A DNA stretch of 64,000 nt from Parasphingopyxis algicola (lineage in GTDB: Bacteria > Pseudomonadota > Alphaproteobacteria > Sphingomonadales > Sphingomonadaceae). The DNA is taken from assembly GCF_013378075.1 (NCBI RefSeq), contig NZ_CP051131.1, positions 992,001 to 1,056,000 on the forward strand. Reading direction: 5' to 3'. Made by a program: the position numbers and the translations under genes. The first letter of the stretch is position 1. Every line of letters begins with the position of its first letter. Below the pieces are notes generated by a model. That model saw only the letters and a list, made by a program, of their open reading frames with translations, did not search any database and was not told where the DNA came from. This document shows positions 27,790 through 36,986 of the stretch, piece by piece.

Positions 27790-29931
27790 ATGAAGAAGCT
27801 GGCAAAAATCCTCGGCGCAATCGTTGCGATCATGGTCGTCGCGGCCGCCGCCAACGCCGTGCTCAACAGCCAATGGTATGCGCGGCAGGAACAGGTCGCC
27901 GCGCCCGAGACAGACTATGACGTGGTCATCCGGCGCGACCGCTGGGGCGTGCCGCATGTGCTGGGACAGACCGACGCCGATGCCGCCTTCGGGCTCGCCT
28001 ATGCGCATGCGGAAGACGATTTCGCGACTTTTCAGGAAGTGATCGCGAGCGCGCGCGGGCGGCTCGGCGAGCTCACCGGGGCCGAGGGCGCGGCGCAGGA
28101 TTATGCCTGGCACCTGTTCGACGCGCGCAGCGACGTGGACGACGGCTATGAGCGCGAACTATCTCCCGAAACCCGGGCGCTGATCGAGGCCTATGCGGAC
28201 GGGCTCAACCTTTATGCGTCCGAACATCCCGAAGAGCTGCGCATCCGCGGCCTCTTCCCCGTGACCGGCGAGGATATCGCGACCGGCTTCGCCTTCACCT
28301 CGCCCTTCTTCTACGGCATCGACCGGACGCTCGGCGCGCTCGCCGCCAGCGAGGAGCCGCCGCGCAACGCTGAACCGGCGACCGAGCGCGGATCCAACGC
28401 CTTCGCCATCGCCCCGTCGCGCGATCCGGACGGCGCGACCAAGCTGATCGTCAATTCGCACCAGCCCTGGAACGGCCCGGTCGCCTGGTACGAAGCGCAT
28501 GTCACCAGCGCCGAAGGGCTCGACATGATCGGCGGCCTGTTCCCGATCGCGCCGCTGCCGCTGCTCGGTCATAACCGCCATATCAGCTGGACCAACACGG
28601 TGAACCGGCCGGACCTGGTCGATGTCTACGCGCTCACGCTGAACGATGCGGGCGACGCCTATCGCTTCGACGGGGAATGGCGGCCGCTGGAGAGCCGCCG
28701 GATCTGGCTTCACGTCCGGATGGGGCCGCTCGTCGTGCCGATCCCGCGCACCGTCTATCGCTCGATCCACGGCCCGGTGATGATCAACGACAATGGCGCC
28801 TTCGCGATCCGCTATGCCGGTATCGGCGAGATCCGCCAGGTCGAGCAATATTACCGCCTGACCCGCGCGGAGAGTTTCGAAGAATGGCAGGATGTGATGC
28901 GGATGCAGGCGATCCCGGCGACCAACTTCATCTATGCCGATCGCGAGGGCCATATCGCCCGCCTCTACAATGCGCGCTTCCCCGACCGCGCGGAGGGATT
29001 CGACTGGCGCGGCGTGCTGCCGGGCGACACGAGCCGGGCATTGTGGACGGCCGATGCGCCCTTCGCTTCGATCCCGTTCCTCGCGGATCCTGATTCGGGC
29101 TATATCTTCGACGCGAACAGTACGCCCTGCATCGCCACCGCCGAGGCCGACAATCTCGATTGCGACGGTTTTTCGGAACTGCTCGGCGTCGAGAGCAACC
29201 GGACGAACCGGATGCTGCGGGCGGACGAATTGCTCGCCGCGATCGAGGGTCCGATCGGCTGGCCGGAGCTGCGCCGCGTGAAATACGACACCGGCTATTC
29301 GCGCCTGTCCGCGGCCGGCCCCTATTTCCGGCGGATCGCCGCGCTGAATTTCGAGCCGGGCGACCTTTCCGACGCGCAGCAGCTGCTCGCCCGGTGGGAC
29401 TGGACGCTGGACGGCGAAGGATCGGCCGACGGCCTCGCCGCGCTCGTCCTCCGGCACATCATGCTCGCCGCCTATCGCGGCGATCCGCTGCCCGATCCGC
29501 GCGAGACCTTCGCCGGAGCCGTCGAATTCCTGATGACCGAGCATGGCCGTCTCGACGTCCCGCTCGGCGCGGTCGTCCGGCTGCGGCGCGGCGCGGCGGA
29601 CCTGCCGCTCAGCGGCGGGCCGGACGCGCTGCGCGCGATCTATTGGGGCGATCCGGAAGACGGCGCGCATTCGGCGACAGCCGGTGACAGCTACATCATG
29701 GAAATCACCTGGCACCGCGACGGCACCGTCAGCTCGCGCAGCGTCCATCAGTTCGGCGCGGCGAGCACCCGGCCGGATTCGCGCCATTACGACGATCAGG
29801 CCCAGCTATTCGCAGCCATGCGGATGAAGGACAGCTGGTTCGACGCAGAAGAGCTCGCACCCAATATCGTCTGCAGCTACCGCCCCGGAGAACAGGGACG
29901 CACACCCGACGGTGCCCCCTGCCCCCGATAG
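27790..29931 (+). CDS. Penicillin acylase-family Ntn hydrolase
   Basis: A 713-residue secreted or membrane-anchored amidase (N-terminal hydrophobic segment MKKLAKILGAIVAIMVVAAA). The proenzyme is typical of the family: DYDVVIRRDRWGVPHVLGQT (alpha-chain start), FGLAYAHAEDDFATF, then the autocatalytic N-terminal-nucleophile serine in ERGSNAFAI (about Ser202). The beta chain contains LLGHNRHISWTNTVNRPDLV. Could be an acyl-homoserine-lactone (quorum-quenching) acylase or a beta-lactam acylase; sequence alone cannot decide. The start is set at the ATG before the hydrophobic segment. Confidence 0.88.
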   Translation: MKKLAKILGAIVAIMVVAAAANAVLNSQWYARQEQVAAPETDYDVVIRRDRWGVPHVLGQTDADAAFGLAYAHAEDDFATFQEVIASARGRLGELTGAEGAAQDYAWHLFDARSDVDDGYERELSPETRALIEAYADGLNLYASEHPEELRIRGLFPVTGEDIATGFAFTSPFFYGIDRTLGALAASEEPPRNAEPATERGSNAFAIAPSRDPDGATKLIVNSHQPWNGPVAWYEAHVTSAEGLDMIGGLFPIAPLPLLGHNRHISWTNTVNRPDLVDVYALTLNDAGDAYRFDGEWRPLESRRIWLHVRMGPLVVPIPRTVYRSIHGPVMINDNGAFAIRYAGIGEIRQVEQYYRLTRAESFEEWQDVMRMQAIPATNFIYADREGHIARLYNARFPDRAEGFDWRGVLPGDTSRALWTADAPFASIPFLADPDSGYIFDANSTPCIATAEADNLDCDGFSELLGVESNRTNRMLRADELLAAIEGPIGWPELRRVKYDTGYSRLSAAGPYFRRIAALNFEPGDLSDAQQLLARWDWTLDGEGSADGLAALVLRHIMLAAYRGDPLPDPRETFAGAVEFLMTEHGRLDVPLGAVVRLRRGAADLPLSGGPDALRAIYWGDPEDGAHSATAGDSYIMEITWHRDGTVSSRSVHQFGAASTRPDSRHYDDQAQLFAAMRMKDSWFDAEELAPNIVCSYRPGEQGRTPDGAPCPR

Positions 29932-29940
29932 GGTCAGAAC

Positions 29941-30402
29941 CTAGCCGCGCTTCAGCCGTACCAGCGTTTCGTCGAGCGAAGAGAGAAAGCGCGAGCGATC
30001 GGCCTTCGAAAAAGGCGGCGGCCCGCCGATCGCATCGCCGCCCGCGCGCAGATCCGCCATGATCGCGCGCGTCGCGACGGCGGCGCCGATCGAGTTGGCG
30101 GTGAACGGCTTGCCGTTCGGTGCGATCACGCTGGCCCCGCTTTTGATGCAGCGGTCGGCGAGCAGAATATCGGCGGTGATCACGATCGCCTTCGCCCGGA
30201 CGCGCTCGGCGATCCAGTCATCCGCCGCGTCGAAGCTGTCGCTCACCACCTCGCGGCCGATCAGCGGATGATCGGGCACGCGCAAATGGCTGTTGCTGAC
30301 GATCGTCACGGGCACCGCGTGCCGGAATGCGACCTTGTAGATTTCCTCCTTCACCGGACAGGCATCGGCATCGACGAGGATCCGGATCGCGTCTTCGTTC
30401 AA
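29941..30402 (-). CDS. UPF0178/YaiI-family protein (DUF188)
   Basis: A 153-residue protein with the YaiI/YqxD signature IRILVDADACPVKEEIYKVA, VVSDSFDAADDWIAERV, DILLADRCIKSGASVI and APNGKPFTANSIGAAVATRA. A conserved Asp-rich site suggests a nuclease-like (PIN-like) fold, but the function of the family is not established. The start is TTG, overlapping the stop of the upstream peptidase gene (TTGA), hence coupled translation in one unit. Confidence 0.85.
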   Translation of the reverse strand: MNEDAIRILVDADACPVKEEIYKVAFRHAVPVTIVSNSHLRVPDHPLIGREVVSDSFDAADDWIAERVRAKAIVITADILLADRCIKSGASVIAPNGKPFTANSIGAAVATRAIMADLRAGGDAIGGPPPFSKADRSRFLSSLDETLVRLKRG

Positions 30403-32387
30403 GACGGATCCTCAAGCCCCAGCGCCATGCGCAGAAAGGTATCGCTGCGTTCGAGCATCCGGATGCGGACGGCGGAATCGCGCAAGCCGTGATCGAGGCC
30501 CTCGAATACGACGAGCTCGCTCTGCGTGCCGGCATCGCCGAGCCGGTCGTGCATCCGGCGGGACTGGCCGATATCGACATTGATGTCCTCGTCGCCGTGG
30601 AACAGCAGCACCGGCGCGGTGATCCGCGCGGCGTTGCGGGCCGGCGAACCGGCGAGAATATGCGGGCCGGAGCCCAGATATTCGGCCGCATTGCGTCCAC
30701 CGAAAAAGGCCATGGCATCCTGGCGCAGCGCCGGAAGGTCCGTCACGGGCGCGATCGCGACGATCGCCTTGAACAGGCCGGGATCGATAACGCCGGACTG
30801 CAAGGCTGCATAGCCGCCATAGGACCAGCCGACCGCAGCCAGCTGGTCGGCATTGGCGACGCCCTCAGATACCAGCCAGCGCGCGCCGTCATTGACGTCG
30901 CCGATGGCGGTCGCCCAACTCTGAAAGCCGTTTTCGACGAGCCAATCCTCGCCATAACCGTAGGATCCTCGGAAATTGGGCTGGAGCACAGCATAGCCCT
31001 GATGGGCGAAGAACTGCGCGAGCCAGTCGAAGCTCAAAAAGGTACGCCATTCCGGACCGCCATGCGGCAGGACGATAGCAGGCAGGTTTTGCCCATCGCT
31101 TCCCGGCGGCAGGGTAAGATAGCCCGGGATCATCGTACCGTCGGCCGCCGGATAGCGAACCGGGCGCACCTCGGCGAGAGTCACGCCTTCCAGCGCGGGC
31201 CGGGCGAGAAGTATCTCGTTCAACGCGCCCGTCGCCTTGTGGAACACATAGTAGCGACCCGGATTTGTCGGACCGACCGCGCGAACGAGCAGCCGGCTTT
31301 CGTCGTCGCTGGCATCGAGAAATATGATCTCCGGATTGCCGGGCAGCGCGTTGCTCAGAGCCTCATGCAGCGCTTCATATTCGGGATCGAAATAGACAAC
31401 GATATTTTCGTCTTCCGAATAGCCAACACCGATCACACGCCGCTCGCGACCCAGTCGAACGAGCCGGCTGACATCGACTTCAGGATGGGCGTAGATCAGC
31501 TCCCGATCCAGCGTATCGTTCAACGTGATCCGAAACAACGCATCGCGGCCGTCATGCTTGTCCAGCCCGTAAACCGCGTTAAGGGCGCGATCGACGACCA
31601 GCGGATAGAAACCCGTATCGTCCACCATATTGTACGACCCGAATTCGCGCCATTCATCGCTATCGGCCGTGCGGTAATAATAATTGATCGTCTCGCCCGC
31701 CATGCCGGTCGCCCCGCGCCGCGAAATCGTCGCCTTCATGCGAACGGTTCCGTAGCCGTCGCTCAGGAAGCGAATATTCTGGCGCACCGGCGGTTCGATG
31801 CGCTCGGTACGACCGGTGCGCGTATCGATGAGGACAACCCCCAGCCCTTCGTCGCGATCGACAATCCGCGTTGCCCCGCGATTTTGCTCGGGCACATAGG
31901 TGCGGCTCATCGTAATCCTGTCATCGTCATCCGGCAGCCAGTCGACGATACTGCCCTCGAACTGCCGGTTGCGCCGGAAGATATTGTCCCGCTGCCCCAA
32001 TGAACGGGCATCCGAACTGTCGTCGTCGATCGCGAACAGGCGGTTGACCGGATAGATTTGGAGTTCGGCGCGCATCAAGGCCGAGACCGAACAGACCAGT
32101 CGTTCCTCATTGACGAACCGGCACCAGTCGAGCTCCATGGGGTCCCCATCGCTGACCGAGACGATCGACGACTGGCCGCCCGTCACATCGGCGACATAGG
32201 CGCGGGTTTCCTCGCCCGGCCCCGGGCCGAGATAGGTTACGCGGTTGCCGCTCGGCGAGAGCGCGATCGAACTCACGGCCGGCCGCTGGCCGAATGCCTC
32301 CGCCGGATTGTCGAGTTGCTGCGCCGCAGCGGGCGCGGCCATGCTCAATGCGATCCAACCGGCCGACGCCAGTATCCCGTTTTTCAT
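30399..32387 (-). CDS. Secreted S9 (prolyl oligopeptidase) family peptidase
   Basis: A 662-residue peptidase with N-terminal signal peptide MKNGILASAGWIALSMAAPA. The first two-thirds resemble a seven-bladed beta-propeller; the C-terminal alpha/beta hydrolase domain carries the catalytic Ser522 in VGWSYGGYAAL, Asp599 or Asp601 in FHGDEDINV and His633 in GLDHGLRD. PHGGPEWR (oxyanion) is also present. Probably cleaves short peptides in the periplasm. Co-directional and overlapping with the YaiI-family gene. Confidence 0.9.
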   Translation of the reverse strand: MKNGILASAGWIALSMAAPAAAQQLDNPAEAFGQRPAVSSIALSPSGNRVTYLGPGPGEETRAYVADVTGGQSSIVSVSDGDPMELDWCRFVNEERLVCSVSALMRAELQIYPVNRLFAIDDDSSDARSLGQRDNIFRRNRQFEGSIVDWLPDDDDRITMSRTYVPEQNRGATRIVDRDEGLGVVLIDTRTGRTERIEPPVRQNIRFLSDGYGTVRMKATISRRGATGMAGETINYYYRTADSDEWREFGSYNMVDDTGFYPLVVDRALNAVYGLDKHDGRDALFRITLNDTLDRELIYAHPEVDVSRLVRLGRERRVIGVGYSEDENIVVYFDPEYEALHEALSNALPGNPEIIFLDASDDESRLLVRAVGPTNPGRYYVFHKATGALNEILLARPALEGVTLAEVRPVRYPAADGTMIPGYLTLPPGSDGQNLPAIVLPHGGPEWRTFLSFDWLAQFFAHQGYAVLQPNFRGSYGYGEDWLVENGFQSWATAIGDVNDGARWLVSEGVANADQLAAVGWSYGGYAALQSGVIDPGLFKAIVAIAPVTDLPALRQDAMAFFGGRNAAEYLGSGPHILAGSPARNAARITAPVLLFHGDEDINVDIGQSRRMHDRLGDAGTQSELVVFEGLDHGLRDSAVRIRMLERSDTFLRMALGLEDPS

Positions 32388-32497
32388 GATATGCCCCGTT
32401 TGAAAGTCCAAAACCCTGAATATCCGCGACTATATCCGCGCGATTGTGCCAAGAAAAGGCGGGCCCGGCAGTTTCCGATCTCGCCGATGGGCGGAAC

Positions 32498-32905
32498 ATG
32501 CTAGGCGGCCCTGTGGACAAGCGCCTGGGCATCCGTCTTTTCTGGCTCGTGACCGGGCTTCTCGCGCTCGGTCTCGGAATTCTGGGCGCCGTTCTGCCGC
32601 TGCTGCCGACCACCCCCTTCCTGCTCGTCGCCGCCTTCGCGTTCGCCCGCTCGTCGCCCAGACTCGCCGCCTGGCTCGAGGCCCATCCCCAGTTCGGCCC
32701 GCTCGTCGCCAATTGGCGGGATCATGGCGCGATCGGCCGGCGGGCGAAGATCGCGGCGATGGCCGTCATCGTCGCAACGCCGCTCGTCAGCCTGGCGCTC
32801 GGCATCCCGCCCTGGATACTCGCCGTGCAGATCGTCGTGCTGACCCTGGTTTCCGCCTTCATACTGAGCCGCCCCGACGGTCCGGGCGGTGGAACCGCTC
32901 TCTAG
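32498..32905 (+). CDS. YbaN-family (DUF454) inner-membrane protein
   Basis: A 135-residue membrane protein with three or four hydrophobic segments (LFWLVTGLLALGLGILGAVL, IAAMAVIVATPLVSLALGIP, ILAVQIVVLTLVSAFIL). The motif LPLLPTTPFLLVAAFAFARS followed by RLAAWLEAHPQFGPLVANWR is the YbaN/DUF454 signature. Function unknown; in other bacteria it accompanies heme or iron genes. Start ATG 32498, alternative GTG 32513. The following 263 bases have no gene. Confidence 0.82.
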   Translation: MLGGPVDKRLGIRLFWLVTGLLALGLGILGAVLPLLPTTPFLLVAAFAFARSSPRLAAWLEAHPQFGPLVANWRDHGAIGRRAKIAAMAVIVATPLVSLALGIPPWILAVQIVVLTLVSAFILSRPDGPGGGTAL

Positions 32906-33168
32906 CCAGGGCGAACTCCAACCCGGCGACCGGAGCGAGGCGCATAGGTATTGCCACGGATTGGACGGCATCGGCCGGTCCGATAGACGGCCTAAATCGC
33001 GGCGAGAAACCGGCCCTATCACGGGGCGAAAATCGCGCGAAGATGGGCGATTTTCGGCCGCCTTCCCGCCCGATCGCCTTGCGCCGACCCGCCGCGCTGA
33101 TATCGTGCCGGCCGAAGGGCGCCGGGCCTGCGCGCGGCGGGTCGAAATATAAAATAAGGGTCTTATAC

Positions 33169-33990
33169 ATGCCTCCATCCCTATTGTTCGCAACCGATCT
33201 GACGGCGCGCGGCGATCGCCCGCTCGACCGGGCCGTATCGCTGGCCAAGGAGATGCACTGCGACGTCAAGCTGCTCCACGTGATCGACAAGAAAGCCGCG
33301 GCGGCGCAGGCCGACCCGGCCGAAGTATCGGAGAAGATCCGCGTCGACCTGCCCGAACAGGCGGCGGGTGTAGACATCATCGTGGAGAAGGGCTCGCCGC
33401 CCCAGACCATCGCGCGGATCGCCGAAGAGACGGGCAGCGATCTGATCGTCACCGGCGTCGCGCGCCATACGAGCCTGGGCGACGTCACCCTGGGTACCGC
33501 GGTCGACTATATCGTCCGCCGGGCGCCCGTCCCCGTGCTGGTCGTCAAGAAGCGCCCGTTGCGTCCGTACCGGACGCTGGTCGTCGCCACCGACTTTTCG
33601 GCCTATTCGCTGGGCGCGGTCAACGCGGCCGCAGCACTGTTTCCCGAGGCCGAAATCCATCTCGTCCATGCCTATGCGGTGCCCTATAGCGGCTGGCTGA
33701 AATCCGACGAGGTCGAGAAGGAAGTTCGCGAAGAAGCCGAGGAGTATATGGAGAAATTCCTCGCCGACCCGGGTTTTTCCGAGGAGGTGCGCGCGCGGCT
33801 CCATCCGCATATCGGCTATGGCCATATCGAGGAGGTTATCTATCGCGCGCTGCGCGAGAATGATGCGGACCTGCTGGTGCTCGGCACGCACGGACGCAGC
33901 GGCTTCGCCCAGGCGACGATCGGCAGCAACGCCCAGTCCATGCTGACCGGCTCGCCGACCGACGTGCTGATGGTGCGCAAGCAGAAATAG
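33169..33990 (+). CDS. Tandem universal stress protein
   Basis: A 273-residue protein of two Usp domains: the first, residues about 1-125, ends with DLIVTGVARHTSLGDVTLGT; the second, residues about 128-273, starts YRTLVVATDFSAYSLGAVNA and ends with ATP-binding-type G-x-x-G-x9-G-S: THGRSGFAQATIGSNAQSML. A short 5' leader with AAGGG precedes ATG 33169. Expressed as a single gene between unrelated neighbours. Confidence 0.9.
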   Translation: MPPSLLFATDLTARGDRPLDRAVSLAKEMHCDVKLLHVIDKKAAAAQADPAEVSEKIRVDLPEQAAGVDIIVEKGSPPQTIARIAEETGSDLIVTGVARHTSLGDVTLGTAVDYIVRRAPVPVLVVKKRPLRPYRTLVVATDFSAYSLGAVNAAAALFPEAEIHLVHAYAVPYSGWLKSDEVEKEVREEAEEYMEKFLADPGFSEEVRARLHPHIGYGHIEEVIYRALRENDADLLVLGTHGRSGFAQATIGSNAQSMLTGSPTDVLMVRKQK

Positions 33991-34108
33991 CCCGATCGGC
34001 GCGCGTCGGCACCCCCGCCGCTTTTTCGTTGCGGAACCGGCACGCGCCCGGGTAGTTGACCATATGTGAAGCGCCGGGAAGCGGCGCCGCCTTACAGGGG
34101 AGATTGCC

Positions 34109-35797
34109 TTGACGTTCCGCCACATTACGCCGCTTGCCCTTCTGATGCTCGCCGGCGCCTGCGCGCCGATGGCCGAAGCGCCGCAAAGCGCGGCCGCCGA
34201 GCCCGCCGCCGCCCCGGCCGCGCCGCAAATCTCGCTCGAGACGGTGCGCAGCCTGACCGAGACGATGTCCTCGGATGCCTTCGAGGGCCGGGCGCCCGGA
34301 ACGCCCGGCGAAGAGATGACGGTCAGCCTGCTCGCCGAGCGCTTTGCCGCGGCGGGCCTCCAGCCCGGCAACAATGGCAGCTGGTATCAGGAAGTACCGC
34401 TGGTCGAGATCAACGCCGATCCCGAGACCGCCGCCCTCTCCTACACCGCGGGCGGCGAGACGGTGACGCTCGCCTATGGCAGCGACATGGTGATCGGCAC
34501 GCCGCGCGTCGTCCCCGAAATTTCGGTCGAGGACGCCGAGCTCGTCTTTGTCGGCTACGGCATCAACGCGCCCGAGCGCGGCTGGAACGATTATGCGGGT
34601 ATCGACATGGCGGGCCGCATCGCGGTCATCCTCGTCAACGATCCCGATTTCGAAAGCCCGACGAACGAAGGCCTCTTCGACGGCCGGGCGATGACCTATT
34701 ATGGGCGCTGGACGTACAAGTACGAGGAAGCCGCCCGCCAGGGCGCAGCGGGCGCGATCATCGTCCACGATACCGAACCCGCCTCCTATGGCTGGAACGT
34801 CGTCGAGAGCAGCTGGTCCGGCCCGCAGCTCAACATGGACGCGGAAAACAATCATATGGACCGCGTGCCGATCGAGGGCTGGATGACGAATGAGGCGAGC
34901 CGCGCGATGCTCGCCGCCGCCGGGCAGGATCTCGACGCGCTGACCGCCGCCGCGCGCCAGCCGGGCTTCACCGCGGTGCCGCTGGGCATCACCGCCAGCG
35001 CCAGCGTCGAGAACACGATCCGGCGCGAAAATTCGCGCAACGTGATCGCGATCCTGCCGGGCAGCACGCGTCCGGACGAATATGTGATCCACACCGCGCA
35101 TTGGGACCATCTGGGCCGCTGCACGCCGGCACCCGACGGCGACGACATCTGCAACGGCGCGCTCGACAATGCGACCGGCACCGCCGGGCTCGTCGCACTG
35201 GCCGAGGCCCATGCGGCCGTCGGCCCCGCGGAACGCTCGCTCGTCTTCCTCGCCGTAACCGCCGAGGAATCCGGCCTGCTCGGCTCGACCTATTACGCCG
35301 CCAATCCGGTCTTCCCGCTCGCCCGGACGGCCGGCGGCATCAACATGGACGGCCTCAACATCATCGGCGCATCGCGCGACGTCGTCGTGGTCGGCTATGG
35401 CAAGTCGGAGCTTGAAAACTATCTCGCGCGCGCCGCCGCGGCGCAGGGCCGCGTCGTGCGGCCGGAACCGACTCCCGAAGCCGGCTATTTCTTCCGGTCC
35501 GATCATTTCGCCCTCGCCCGTCCCGGCGTGCCGATGATCTACGCCGAAGGCGGCGAGGATCTGGTCGAGGGCGGTCCCGAGGCCGGCGCCGCCGCGGCCC
35601 GCGACTATCGCGCCAACCGCTATCACGGCCCGAAGGACGAATATGATCCGAACTGGAACTGGGACGGCGCGATCATGGATCTGGAGCTCTATTACGCCAT
35701 CGGCCGCGAACTCGCCGATTCGACCGACTGGCCCAACTGGAATCCCGACGCCGAATTCCGCGCGGCCCGCGATGCCTCGCGCCCCGCATCCGACTGA
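34109..35797 (+). CDS. M28-family metallopeptidase lipoprotein
   Basis: A 562-residue exported aminopeptidase-like protein. The N-terminus MTFRHITPLALLMLAGACAP ends in lipobox LAGAC (Cys18), so it is a lipoprotein. A PA-like insert (residues about 140-240) precedes the M28 core with a di-zinc site: His331 and Asp333 in HTAHWDHLG, Asp353 in NGALDNATG, Glu386/Glu387 in VTAEESGLLG, Asp414 in NMDGLN, and a final His in SDHFALARPG. The start is TTG at 34109 with GGGGAGAT upstream. Followed closely by a methyltransferase-like gene. Confidence 0.9.
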   Translation: MTFRHITPLALLMLAGACAPMAEAPQSAAAEPAAAPAAPQISLETVRSLTETMSSDAFEGRAPGTPGEEMTVSLLAERFAAAGLQPGNNGSWYQEVPLVEINADPETAALSYTAGGETVTLAYGSDMVIGTPRVVPEISVEDAELVFVGYGINAPERGWNDYAGIDMAGRIAVILVNDPDFESPTNEGLFDGRAMTYYGRWTYKYEEAARQGAAGAIIVHDTEPASYGWNVVESSWSGPQLNMDAENNHMDRVPIEGWMTNEASRAMLAAAGQDLDALTAAARQPGFTAVPLGITASASVENTIRRENSRNVIAILPGSTRPDEYVIHTAHWDHLGRCTPAPDGDDICNGALDNATGTAGLVALAEAHAAVGPAERSLVFLAVTAEESGLLGSTYYAANPVFPLARTAGGINMDGLNIIGASRDVVVVGYGKSELENYLARAAAAQGRVVRPEPTPEAGYFFRSDHFALARPGVPMIYAEGGEDLVEGGPEAGAAAARDYRANRYHGPKDEYDPNWNWDGAIMDLELYYAIGRELADSTDWPNWNPDAEFRAARDASRPASD

Positions 35798-35821
35798 CGC
35801 CTTCCCCTTAGGAGAAACTGT

Positions 35822-36754
35822 ATGAAACGCACCGTTGCCTTGATGATCGCGACCGCCGCGATCGCCACGCCCGCCCTGGCCTATCAGGCCCAAACCCAGG
35901 ACGATCCGCCCGAACCGTCGATCCTGGAACGCGTGCTCGATCGCGTTCTGGGTCCGGCCGAGCAGGCTCCGGCCGAACAGCCGGCGACGGAAACCGCGGC
36001 GCCGAGCGCACTCGACACCGTGCTCGCGGCCGATTTCCGCGCCGAGGACAGCGCCCGGGACCGCTATCGCCATCCGGCAGAAACGCTCGATTTCTTCCGC
36101 GTCGAGCCCGGCATGACGGTCGCCGAATTCGGGCCCGGCGGCGGCTGGTACACCCGCGTCCTCGCACCCTATATCGCACCGCAGGGCCGCTACATCGCGG
36201 TCAATGCCGACTCGTCCTGGCGGGATCTCGATGCCGAACAGCGCGCCCGCGCGAACAGCTGGCCGCAGCGCTTCGCCGCCAATGTCGAGCAATGGACCGG
36301 CGTCCCCGCCGCTTCGGTCGCGGCCTTCGAAAGCGACGAAGCGCCGGAGAACGTCGCGGGCACCGTCGACCGCATCCTGATCTTCCGCTCGCTGCACGGT
36401 ATGCGCAACGGGAATATCGCCGACAGCGAATTGCGGCGGCTGCGGGCCATGCTGGCGGATGACGGCATGGTCGGCGTCGTCCAGCATCGCGCGCCGGAAA
36501 CAGAGACCTGGGAGCGCTCGAACGGCACGCGCGGCTATCTGAAGCAATCGGATGTCGTCAAGCTGTTCGAGCTGAACGGGTTCGAGCTGGTCTCGGCGTC
36601 CGAGATCAACGCCAATCCCAACGATCCGGCAAGCTGGGAACGCGGCGTCTGGACCTTGCCGCCCGTGCTGACGCTCGGTGACGAAAACCGCGACCGCTAT
36701 GTCGCGATCGGCGAAAGCGACCGGATGACCTTGCTGTTCCGCAAGGCGCGGTAG
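35822..36754 (+). CDS. Exported class I methyltransferase-like protein
   Basis: A 310-residue protein with a signal peptide (MKRTVALMIATAAIATPALA) and a methyltransferase-like Rossmann core: VEPGMTVAEFGPGGGWYTRV (motif I), then AVNADSSWRDL. The export signal in front of a SAM-type fold is unusual but is known for a group of proteins annotated as methyltransferases in sphingomonads. A flexible Ala/Pro/Glu-rich linker at residues about 24-60 separates the two. Whether it still binds SAM in the periplasm is unknown. 24 bases downstream of the M28 peptidase gene, likely one unit. Confidence 0.78.
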   Translation: MKRTVALMIATAAIATPALAYQAQTQDDPPEPSILERVLDRVLGPAEQAPAEQPATETAAPSALDTVLAADFRAEDSARDRYRHPAETLDFFRVEPGMTVAEFGPGGGWYTRVLAPYIAPQGRYIAVNADSSWRDLDAEQRARANSWPQRFAANVEQWTGVPAASVAAFESDEAPENVAGTVDRILIFRSLHGMRNGNIADSELRRLRAMLADDGMVGVVQHRAPETETWERSNGTRGYLKQSDVVKLFELNGFELVSASEINANPNDPASWERGVWTLPPVLTLGDENRDRYVAIGESDRMTLLFRKAR

Positions 36755-36800
36755 TTTTTCAGAACGCTGCTAGCGCAACGTCGCGGCACCGGGATTTTGA

Positions 36801-36940
36801 TTGTCAGACCTTCGGCTTTCGCCTCAGGCGCGGCACCGGCCCGCTCCCCCTCCCGACCTCCCAATGAGTCTACCCTGTGGGAGGTCGGGAGGGGGAGCGG
36901 GCCGGTGCCGCGAACTTCCGCCAGGAAGTTTCTGACAAAA
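36801..36940. repeat. Dispersed palindrome, copy 3
   Basis: Third member of the palindromic family, lying between the convergent methyltransferase and uracil-DNA glycosylase genes. The inverted ends are TTGTCAGA (36801) and TCTGACAAAA (36931-36940); inside are the arms with CCCGCTCCCCCTCCCGACCTCCC. Compared with copy 2 it differs at a few bases in both arms, consistent with compensated changes. Confidence 0.8.
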
Positions 36941-36986
36941 GACTCCCGATGCGGCGCTCAACCGTCAGGTCGCGCCTGACAAAATC

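Noticed and set aside
33836-36547. 903-codon minus-strand open frame
   Set aside because: Covers the M28 peptidase and methyltransferase genes in reverse; no family features and no start context.
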